In this document: positions 57,474 to 64,000 of the stretch, piece by piece | Position numbering within the stretch: the first letter of the stretch is position 1 | How the letters are laid out: each line of letters begins with the position of its first letter | Assembly: GCF_000165675.1 (NCBI RefSeq) | Contig: NZ_AEIZ01000015.1 | Span: 1-64,000, forward strand | Reading direction: 5' to 3' | DNA: 64,000 bases | Source of the DNA: Leuconostoc fallax KCTC 3537 | GTDB lineage: Bacteria > Bacillota > Bacilli > Lactobacillales > Lactobacillaceae | Translations under genes and position numbers: made by a program | Notes under the pieces: generated by a model | What the model was told of the DNA's origin: nothing | Database searches by the model: none | The model's input: the letters and a program-made list of their open reading frames with translations, nothing else

Positions 57474-58519
57474 ATCTCAACAATCACATCGAAAAGATGA
57501 ACATTTATCACTTGGTGTTCATTCTTGGCGACAGCAACCTCAAATTATCGGCGCTACCTTCGATGATGTCCGCTGGGTTCCGAATGCATTACCCGAATTA
57601 ACTGTCCAAGATGTTAATACAAGTACCGTTATGCTTAATCATCGTTTCTCATGGCCATTTTATATTGAGGCAATGACCGGTGGTTCACAAAAGACCACCC
57701 AAATCAATCAACAACTTGCCGAAGTAGCACTAGAGACAGATTTGGCAATGGCCGTGGGTTCACAAAGTATTGCAATCAAAGAGCCAGACAAAAGAGAAAG
57801 CTTTAAAATAGTGCGTAAGACGCATCAAGATGGTTTCTTAATTGCTAATTTAGGTGCTAATCACAACATTATCAATGTACGTAACGCAATAGATATGATT
57901 GACGCCAATGCAATAGAGCTTCATCTTAACGTTGCGCAAGAGCTAACCATGAGCGAACACGAAGGTGATCGTAGTTTTTATTGGTTAGATAACATCGCAA
58001 CTATCGCAGCTAAATCCCCTGTCCCAGTAATTGTTAAAGAGGTTGGTTTTGGCATGAGTCAAGCTACTTTTAATTTATTACAAGATACTGGAGTTGCAGC
58101 TATAAATGTAGGTGGTGCTAATGGTACTAATTTTGCAAAAATCGAAAATCGGCGTAATCAAGATAAACTGAAATTAAATTTAGACAACTATGGTTTCTCA
58201 ACGGTTGAAAGCTTATTAGATGCTAAAATGTCCCAAAATACGCTACCGCTTATCGCAACTGGTGGTATTCAAAAAATTCAAGATGTGATTACCAGTCTGA
58301 TGCTGGGTGCTACGCTTACAAGTAGTGCAGGATACTTTTTACATACGCTTGTTTCTAAAGGGCAAGATGCCCTCGTTCATACAATAAACGAATGGCAACA
58401 GAATTTGCCGCTAATATATGCATTATTAGGCGCCAAAAAATACTTCTGAGTTACAAAGTCGAGAATTTATAACAAGTACTACTATCGATAATTTTATACA
58501 GCAACGACAAAAAAAGTAA
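57466..58519 (+). CDS. fni: Type 2 isopentenyl-diphosphate isomerase (frameshifted near its 3' end)
   Basis: This FMN-dependent isomerase of about 350 residues interconverts IPP and DMAPP. Motifs are EAMTGGS, VKEVGFGMS, NVGGANGTNF and ATGGIQKIQDV. The frame as written stops at 58449 right after LLGAKKYF. Removing one base from the A run at 58435-58440 (or adding two) continues as AKNTSELQSREFITSTTIDN to a stop at 58517-58519, matching the usual LGxKNxxEL ending of the family. Confidence 0.88.
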
Positions 58520-58547
58520 GACCAATAATTTATTGGTCTTACTTTTT
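58506..58547 (+). terminator. Bidirectional terminator between fni and typA
   Basis: AAAAAAAGTAAGACCAATAA and TTATTGGTCTTACTTTTTT form a nearly perfect long inverted repeat. Confidence 0.88.
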
Positions 58548-58553
58548 TATTAA

Positions 58554-60395
58554 TTAATTTGTGGCTGCCTTACGGCGCTTTGCTGATTTTTCACGTTCTG
58601 AAGTATTCAAAATTTCCTTTCGAATACGAACGTTTTCTGGTGTTACTTCAACATATTCATCATCATTCAAGAATTCCAAGCTAGCTTCAAGACCCATGAT
58701 ACGTGGTGTCTTAATTGATGCTGTTTGATCCTTGTTAGAAGAACGAACGTTAGATTGTGGCTTTAACTTTGTTACGTTAACAGAAATATCGTTGTCACGA
58801 GAATTCATACCAACAATCATTCCTTCATAAACTTCAACGCCGGCACCAACAAACATTTGTCCGCGATCTTCAACACCCATGATGGCATAGTTTGAAGTAG
58901 TCCCTTGATTAATTGAAACCAAAGCACCATTACGACGACCAGGTTCCCAGTTACGGATAACAGGACGGTATTCAGCATACGTATGGTTATAAATACCGTA
59001 TCCGCGTGTTGCAGTCATAAATTCAGTAGAATAACCAATTAAGCCACGTGAAGGCGCCATATATGTTAATCTTGTCTGACCGTTACCAACTGCTTCCATA
59101 TTAATCATCTCACCCTTACGTTGGTTCAATGAATCAATAACTGTTGATGAATATTCGTCAGGTGTATCAATTTGTACAGATTCGAAAGGTTCTGATAATT
59201 GACCATCAACTTCACGGTAAATAACTTGTGGTCGTGAAGCTTGTAATTCAAAGCCTTCACGACGCATTGTTTCGATCAAAATTGATAGGTGTAATTCACC
59301 ACGACCAGATACTAACCAAGCACCAGCTTGATCTGTATCAACAACACGTAGAGAAACATCAGTATGCAATTCGCGCTTCAAACGATCCTCGATTTGACGT
59401 GCAGTAACGAACTTACCTTCACGACCAGCAAACGGACTATCATTTTGACGGAAAGTCATTTGCAATGTTGGTTCATCAATACGCAAAATTGGCAATGCTT
59501 CTGGATGTTCTGGATCAGTAACAGTTTCACCAACGTTGATGTCTTCCATACCTGAAATCGCAATCAAATCACCAGACTTTGCTTCTTCAATTTCAACACG
59601 ATCCAAACCGATATAACCAAATAACTTAGTTACACGGAAGCTCTTTGTTGTGCCATCAAGCTTTAATAGATCAACATTATCACCAACTTTGATTGTACCG
59701 CGCTTAACACGACCAATTCCAATACGACCAACGAAATCACTATAATCTAACATTGCAGGTTGGAATTGTAGTGGTTCGTCTGAATTATCAACTGGTGCAG
59801 GAATTGTATCAAATACTGCATCAAAGACTGGCTTCATTGTATGCTCTTGATCTGCTACGTCTGAACTCATTGAACTTGTACCATTCATAGCTGATGCGAA
59901 GATAACAGGGAATTCTAAGCCCTCATCGTCTGCACCCAATTCAATGAACAAATCCAAAACTTCATCGACAACTTCATCAGGACGAGCACCTGGACGGTCG
60001 ACCTTGTTCACAATAACGATTGGTGTTAGATGTTGTTCGAACGCCTTTTTAAGAACAAAACGTGTCTGTGGCATTGTACCTTCAAAGGCATCAACAACCA
60101 ATAAAACACCATCAACCATTCCCATAATACGCTCAACTTCACCACCGAAGTCCGCGTGTCCGGGTGTATCTAAAATATTAATTTGTTTGTCGCCAACTTT
60201 AACAGCTGTTGTTTTTGACAAAATCGTGATACCACGCTCTTTTTCGATATCGTTGGTATCCATGGCACGGTCACCAATATCTTTACGAGAGTCTATTGTA
60301 TCTGATTGCTTCAAAAGTTCATTGACCAACGTTGTCTTTCCATGATCGACGTGGGCAATAATAGCGATGTTACGGATGTCTTCGCGATTTGCCAA
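58554..60395 (-). CDS. typA: GTPase TypA/BipA
   Basis: This 613-residue translational GTPase related to EF-G and LepA has G1 AHVDHGKTT, G3 DTPGHADFGGEVER and G4 NKVD. Domains II, III and V and the BipA-specific C-terminal domain follow. It binds ribosomes and helps 50S assembly and growth at low temperature. A CAAAGGAGCAC-type ribosome site precedes it. Confidence 0.96.
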   Translation of the reverse strand: MANREDIRNIAIIAHVDHGKTTLVNELLKQSDTIDSRKDIGDRAMDTNDIEKERGITILSKTTAVKVGDKQINILDTPGHADFGGEVERIMGMVDGVLLVVDAFEGTMPQTRFVLKKAFEQHLTPIVIVNKVDRPGARPDEVVDEVLDLFIELGADDEGLEFPVIFASAMNGTSSMSSDVADQEHTMKPVFDAVFDTIPAPVDNSDEPLQFQPAMLDYSDFVGRIGIGRVKRGTIKVGDNVDLLKLDGTTKSFRVTKLFGYIGLDRVEIEEAKSGDLIAISGMEDINVGETVTDPEHPEALPILRIDEPTLQMTFRQNDSPFAGREGKFVTARQIEDRLKRELHTDVSLRVVDTDQAGAWLVSGRGELHLSILIETMRREGFELQASRPQVIYREVDGQLSEPFESVQIDTPDEYSSTVIDSLNQRKGEMINMEAVGNGQTRLTYMAPSRGLIGYSTEFMTATRGYGIYNHTYAEYRPVIRNWEPGRRNGALVSINQGTTSNYAIMGVEDRGQMFVGAGVEVYEGMIVGMNSRDNDISVNVTKLKPQSNVRSSNKDQTASIKTPRIMGLEASLEFLNDDEYVEVTPENVRIRKEILNTSEREKSAKRRKAATN

Positions 60396-60433
60396 TTTTC
60401 CAGTGCTCCTTTAACTTACTGCTACTCATAGTA

Positions 60434-60473
60434 AAAGCTAGGGAAACAAGATAGCTTATTACCCTAGCTCTTT
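60434..60473 (-). terminator. Candidate terminator of the suhB operon
   Basis: GAGCTAGGG and CCCTAGCTTTT form a stem with a loop of about 18 bases between suhB and typA. The large loop makes it weaker than the others. Confidence 0.5.
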
Positions 60474-60488
60474 CGCAACGTCATAATT

Positions 60489-61250
60489 TTACGATGCGTC
60501 TGATGTGTAGCAACTAATACTACGTTTGATTTTTAACATATCAAGTGGTGAACCGTCAAGGTTTGTTACCAAAAGATCTAATGTTCTTGCCAGGACATTG
60601 CCTGCTGCAAAATCCCAGGGCATCATCTTGGAAGAATAGCCAACTGATTGCCCACGAATGACTCGAATAAACGATGGCCCCGCCGCACCAATCACACGAT
60701 ATCCTAATGCATGCTTAGCAATTGTGTCATATCCGAACATATTATATAGTAGCCGTTTACCGCTCAACAAAATGATACCATTTTCGAGTTGTGTATCTAC
60801 TGGATTAGTCATCCGTAATTGGTTACTATAAACACCAATTTGTGGCCCACCATGATAGACTACATTGCCCATTACGTCTAATATCCAACCCAGAATTGGT
60901 TCGCCATCAACGTATAAGGCAATCATGATAGCAAAATCTTCTCGTTGTTTAACAAAGTTCATCGTCCCATCAATCGGATCCACAAACCAAACGTGTCCTG
61001 CCATATTAGTTGGTCGATCGCCATAACCTTCTTCACTCACAATAACAGCGCCAGCATCAAAACTCCGAATTTTTTCGACAATAATTCTTTCATTGTTTCG
61101 ATCAACATTCGTTACTAAATCGCTGGCGTCTGATTTCACATCAACGTCTAATTGTTGATTCATTGCTGTAATCGTTTGTGTTCGTAACTCATCAAGCCAT
61201 AACATGACTGTTTGGTCAATTTCTTGAATTTCAAATTGTTGAAAACTCAT
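60489..61250 (-). CDS. suhB: Inositol monophosphatase family protein
   Basis: This 253-residue SuhB/IMPase-family sugar-phosphate phosphatase has the metal-binding motifs VSEEGYGDR and WFVDPIDGTMNFV, and a C-terminal PWDFAAGNVLARTLD. The natural substrate is not evident from sequence. It overlaps the UPF0223 gene by four bases. Confidence 0.9.
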   Translation of the reverse strand: MSFQQFEIQEIDQTVMLWLDELRTQTITAMNQQLDVDVKSDASDLVTNVDRNNERIIVEKIRSFDAGAVIVSEEGYGDRPTNMAGHVWFVDPIDGTMNFVKQREDFAIMIALYVDGEPILGWILDVMGNVVYHGGPQIGVYSNQLRMTNPVDTQLENGIILLSGKRLLYNMFGYDTIAKHALGYRVIGAAGPSFIRVIRGQSVGYSSKMMPWDFAAGNVLARTLDLLVTNLDGSPLDMLKIKRSISCYTSDAS

Positions 61251-61528
61251 AAGCCTAATCTTATCCTATCTTTTGACGAAGCTTTTGCTGTTTGTATCGT
61301 TCTATAAATACTATATCCCGTTTGTTGCTCAAAATCTCGATCAAATTTACGCTGTTCGCCCTTAGATGGTATTACATCACAAAAATCACGGTATGCTGTT
61401 AGTAAATTGGAACGTCGCATACTCGTTTCATAAACTGAGAGCACATCATCTACTAACTTAGAAACCTTAATGATATCCTGTGTATGCCAATGTCGTTCAA
61501 TTGGCAGCTGATAATTATTATTTGTCAT
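61247..61528 (-). CDS. UPF0223 family protein
   Basis: This 93-residue small conserved Firmicutes protein has YQLPIERHWHTQDIIKVSKL and DRDFEQQTGYSIYRTIQTAK. Its function is unknown. It is the first gene of the operon with suhB, which is also its usual neighbour. Confidence 0.88.
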   Translation of the reverse strand: MTNNNYQLPIERHWHTQDIIKVSKLVDDVLSVYETSMRRSNLLTAYRDFCDVIPSKGEQRKFDRDFEQQTGYSIYRTIQTAKASSKDRIRLGL

Positions 61529-61603
61529 ACACCAATTCTATCAAATTTTGCTATACTAAAATAGTATAAAAATGTGTCATGTGACATATAGGAGAAATGA
61601 AAA

Positions 61604-62170
61604 ATGCGTTTTACAATGGATAAAATTGTACGTGATGGTGATCCCGTTTTACGTGCACAAGCAAAAAAGGTTGAATTCCCTCTTAGCGATGAAATCCAAC
61701 AATTAACTCAGGATATGATGGACTATCTTGTTATTTCACAAGATGATGAGCAAAACGAAAAGTACGGCTTGCGTCCGGGTGTCGGTTTAGCTGCACCACA
61801 AGTTGGTTACTCTCTCCAAATGGCTTCAATTCTTGTTCCGCCTTTGGATGAAGATAGTGATGAGCCTTATTGGCAAGGTACCATCTTTAACCCGGTCATT
61901 ATTTCTGAATCAGTGAAGCGCGGTGCACTTAACGTTGGAGAAGGCTGTTTATCTGTAGATGAAGACGTTCCCGGTTTCGTCACACGCGCCAACCGTATTA
62001 CAGTTCGCTATCAAGATGAACAAGGTCAAACACAAACCATCAAATTGCGTGATTATCCTGCTATTATTTTCCAGCATGAGATTGATCATCTACACGGTCA
62101 TCTTTATTATGACCACATCAATACAACAGCACCTTGGCGTGTTGAAGATGATGTTAAGTATATCGACTAA
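61604..62170 (+). CDS. def: Peptide deformylase
   Basis: This 188-residue metalloenzyme removes the N-formyl group from new proteins. All three motifs are present: GVGLAAPQ, EGCLSV and QHEIDHL. The insert between motifs is of the type 2 Gram-positive kind. An ATAGGAGAAATG ribosome site precedes the ATG, and a TGCTATACT extended -10 lies upstream. The gene is single and flanked by divergent UPF0223 and convergent hpt. Confidence 0.96.
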   Translation: MRFTMDKIVRDGDPVLRAQAKKVEFPLSDEIQQLTQDMMDYLVISQDDEQNEKYGLRPGVGLAAPQVGYSLQMASILVPPLDEDSDEPYWQGTIFNPVIISESVKRGALNVGEGCLSVDEDVPGFVTRANRITVRYQDEQGQTQTIKLRDYPAIIFQHEIDHLHGHLYYDHINTTAPWRVEDDVKYID

Positions 62171-62186
62171 AATTAAATATAGACAC

Positions 62187-62219
62187 AAAAAACATCAAAT
62201 ATAATTTGATGTTTTTTAT
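62187..62219 (+). terminator. Bidirectional terminator between def and hpt
   Basis: AAAAAACATCAAAT and ATTTGATGTTTTTT form a perfect inverted repeat. Confidence 0.85.
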
Positions 62220-62222
62220 TCA

Positions 62223-62774
62223 TCATAATTTATCAAAATCTACAACTGCAATAACTGGTAGATTTCTAAAACGATTATTATAGTCCATACCATACCCGAC
62301 TAAGAATTCGTCTGGTACAAGCATCCCCGCAAAATCGACGTCGATATCAAGAACACGCGCATCCTTTTTATCAGCAAGAGCTACAGAGGTCACTGAGGCA
62401 GCACCCTTTAATTCGAAATAATTAATGAGCCACTTCATTGTACGTCCAGAATCGATAATCTCATCTACAATGACAACATCACGATCCGTCACATCCATAC
62501 TCACATCATGAACAACTTTCACTTGACCGGTTGACGATGTGCCATTATAGCTTTTAACATCAATAAAATCAAAATCAACATCAAGTGGCATGCGACGTAA
62601 CAAGTCAGTTGCAAATATGACGCCACCCTTCAATACGGCGACAAATATCGGCCTTTGAGCTTTATGCTCATACCTTGTTGTTAACGCATTGGCAACACGT
62701 TGCACTTGTGCTTGGATATCTGTTTCGGTAGCAATAACTCGCTTTATTGCTGGATGATTAATCAATGAAGTCAT
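62223..62774 (-). CDS. hpt: Hypoxanthine phosphoribosyltransferase
   Basis: This 183-residue purine salvage enzyme has the PRPP motif VVIVDEIIDSGRTM, followed by the base-contacting DKKDARVLDIDVDFAG and a DYNNRFRNLP loop. It converts hypoxanthine and guanine to their monophosphates. It begins inside the last codon of purB, which fits joint regulation of purine genes. Confidence 0.93.
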   Translation of the reverse strand: MTSLINHPAIKRVIATETDIQAQVQRVANALTTRYEHKAQRPIFVAVLKGGVIFATDLLRRMPLDVDFDFIDVKSYNGTSSTGQVKVVHDVSMDVTDRDVVIVDEIIDSGRTMKWLINYFELKGAASVTSVALADKKDARVLDIDVDFAGMLVPDEFLVGYGMDYNNRFRNLPVIAVVDFDKL

Positions 62775-64000
62775 TCAGTTAATCCTACTCTCTTAAAAAT
62801 CTCATCCACATGACGCAAATGATAATGATAATCAAATGCATCATCAATTTGTTCTTTTGTCAAATGCGATGTAATTGTTGCATCGGCGTCCACTAAATCT
62901 CTAAACATTAATTGCTCATCCCACGAACGCGCAGTCAAAGGTTGTACGGTATCATAAGCTTGCTCACGAGATAATCCAGCATCAATTAGGCTCAGTAATA
63001 GACGCTGTGAATAAATCAAACCGTATGTACGATCCATATTACGACGCATTGTCTCTGGGAAAACACCTAAATTATTCAAAATACCTGTATGCCGATGTAA
63101 CATATAGTCAATCAAAGCTGTTGCATCAGCTAAAATGATCCGTTCAGCAGAAGAATGACTAATGTCACGTTCATGCCATAAAGCAACATCTTCTAATGCA
63201 GTTACAGCGTACCCTCGCAAAACACGTGCTAATCCTGTGATATTTTCGTCACCAATTGGATTACGCTTATGTGGCATTGCTGAAGAGCCCTTTTGACCCT
63301 TAGCAAATCCCTCTTCCACTTCATGAATTTCTGAGCGTTGTAATGAGCGAATTTCTGTTGCCAACTCTTCCATTTGCGTACCAATTAACGCAATTGTTTG
63401 AATATAATCAGCATGTAAGTCACGCGGTAAAACTTGTGAACCAATAGGTTGTGGTGTTAATCCAAGTTCATCCATTGCCACTTCTTCAACACGCGGTGGT
63501 ACATTGGCAAAAGTTCCAACCGCTCCACTTAACTTACCTGTTTCAACTGCTTTTGATACACGGTCAAAACGTTCAATGGCACGTGTTGCTGAGGCATAAA
63601 AACGTGCCATTTTCAAACCAAACGTCGTTGGTTCAGCATGGACACCGTGTGTCCGTCCCATCATGACTGTATCTTTATATGTCAAAGCCAACTTTTTAAT
63701 GGCAGCTTGCCATAAACGCAAATCTTCTTTAATGATGTCATTAGCCTGTCTCAAGCGTAATGCTTGGGCAGTGTCAACAACATCAGTTGAAGTTAGACCG
63801 TAATGAATCCACTTACGCTCTTCCCCTAATGATTCTGACACATTTCGTGTAAATGCTACAACATCATGACGCGTTTGTAATTCAATTTCTGCAATACGCT
63901 TTGGGTCAAATGTTGCATTGGCACGAATTTTTTCTAGATCTACAGCAGGAATGTGTCCTTCTGCTACCCAGCCAGCATCAACAGCAATTTCTACATCAAG
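62771..64000 (-). CDS. purB: Adenylosuccinate lyase, N-terminus beyond the window edge
   Basis: This fumarase-superfamily enzyme acts twice in purine synthesis (SAICAR and adenylosuccinate cleavage). The signature is GSSAMPHKRNPIGDEN, with TDVVDTAQALRLRQA and the conserved HGVHAEPTTFG upstream. The frame is open to the right edge (410 codons present, reading LDVEIAVDAGWVAEGHIPAV at the edge), so about 20 N-terminal residues and the promoter are missing. Confidence 0.95.
   Translation of the reverse strand, partial: LDVEIAVDAGWVAEGHIPAVDLEKIRANATFDPKRIAEIELQTRHDVVAFTRNVSESLGEERKWIHYGLTSTDVVDTAQALRLRQANDIIKEDLRLWQAAIKKLALTYKDTVMMGRTHGVHAEPTTFGLKMARFYASATRAIERFDRVSKAVETGKLSGAVGTFANVPPRVEEVAMDELGLTPQPIGSQVLPRDLHADYIQTIALIGTQMEELATEIRSLQRSEIHEVEEGFAKGQKGSSAMPHKRNPIGDENITGLARVLRGYAVTALEDVALWHERDISHSSAERIILADATALIDYMLHRHTGILNNLGVFPETMRRNMDRTYGLIYSQRLLLSLIDAGLSREQAYDTVQPLTARSWDEQLMFRDLVDADATITSHLTKEQIDDAFDYHYHLRHVDEIFKRVGLTE

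Noticed and set aside
319-58519. Phase variation or programmed frameshifting as the cause of the broken frames
   Set aside because: The runs are only 5-7 bases, the affected genes are mostly essential or biosynthetic, and almost every site needs the same kind of correction. Miscalled homopolymers are simpler.
59944-60345. Plus-strand frame opposite typA
   Set aside because: It mirrors the conserved GTPase motifs of typA and has no start signals.
61574-61585. Short inverted repeat TGTCA-TG-TGACA between the def promoter and its ribosome site
   Set aside because: Arms of five bases are common by chance; there is no second copy near a related gene to support an operator.
1-64000. Mobile elements, CRISPR arrays, tRNA and rRNA genes
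   Set aside because: I looked for transposase motifs, regularly spaced repeats, and tRNA or rRNA-like stretches and found none that I could support.

Overview
The window is a low-GC Gram-positive chromosome segment, almost certainly from Leuconostoc or a close relative in Lactobacillaceae. The evidence is the protein types and the regulation: ECF-type vitamin importers, a complete lower mevalonate operon, an IMP dehydrogenase without CBS domains, an Apf-type cell-wall protein, plsY next to parE-parC, and TPP, preQ1, guanine and T-box leaders. It is core chromosome. I see no tRNA or rRNA gene, insertion sequence, prophage or CRISPR array.

Layout. 1-2.1 kb: end of an Apf-like wall protein, tspO, and a glycosyltransferase. 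2.1-8.4 kb: a thiamine-precursor salvage block made of two divergent operons, each behind its own TPP riboswitch: ykoEDC (importer, minus) and tenA-thiD-thiE-thiM (plus). 8.4-12 kb: two preQ1-I-type leaders, one on queT plus an SDR gene and one on a nucleoside hydrolase plus ECF S-component pair, with zinc-free S14 and L33 genes between. 12-20.5 kb: ppaC, parC, parE, plsY and an ABC-F gene. 20.5-28.5 kb: pyrD, tex, ansA, recO, era, dgkA, ybeY, phoH. 28.7-35.4 kb: small genes, guaA, guaB behind a guanine riboswitch, lysA, a tautomerase and a YitT protein. 35.5-40.3 kb: a lipid-linked sugar flippase and leuS with a T-box. 40.3-46.1 kb: rluD-pyrR followed by carA-like and carB-like genes that have lost their catalytic residues, then a coupled 100-residue orphan. 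46.2-54.3 kb: RNase H-like, RNA methyltransferase, dnaD, asnS, aspB and a DnaQ-DinG protein. 54.5-58.5 kb: mvk-mvaD-pmk-fni. 58.5-64 kb: typA, suhB, UPF0223, def, hpt and purB (cut by the window edge).

The most interesting biology is (i) the pseudo-carbamoyl-phosphate-synthetase operon downstream of pyrR and (ii) a preQ1-type aptamer in front of the nucleoside hydrolase and S component, which suggests queuosine-type salvage.

A caution on the data: 14 genes carry 19 frameshifts, all inside A/T runs of 5-7 bases. In 17 of them adding one base restores the conserved protein; the other two need one base fewer (or two more). Essential genes such as parC and era are affected. This looks like homopolymer miscalling, so I describe these genes as whole coding regions and give each break point.
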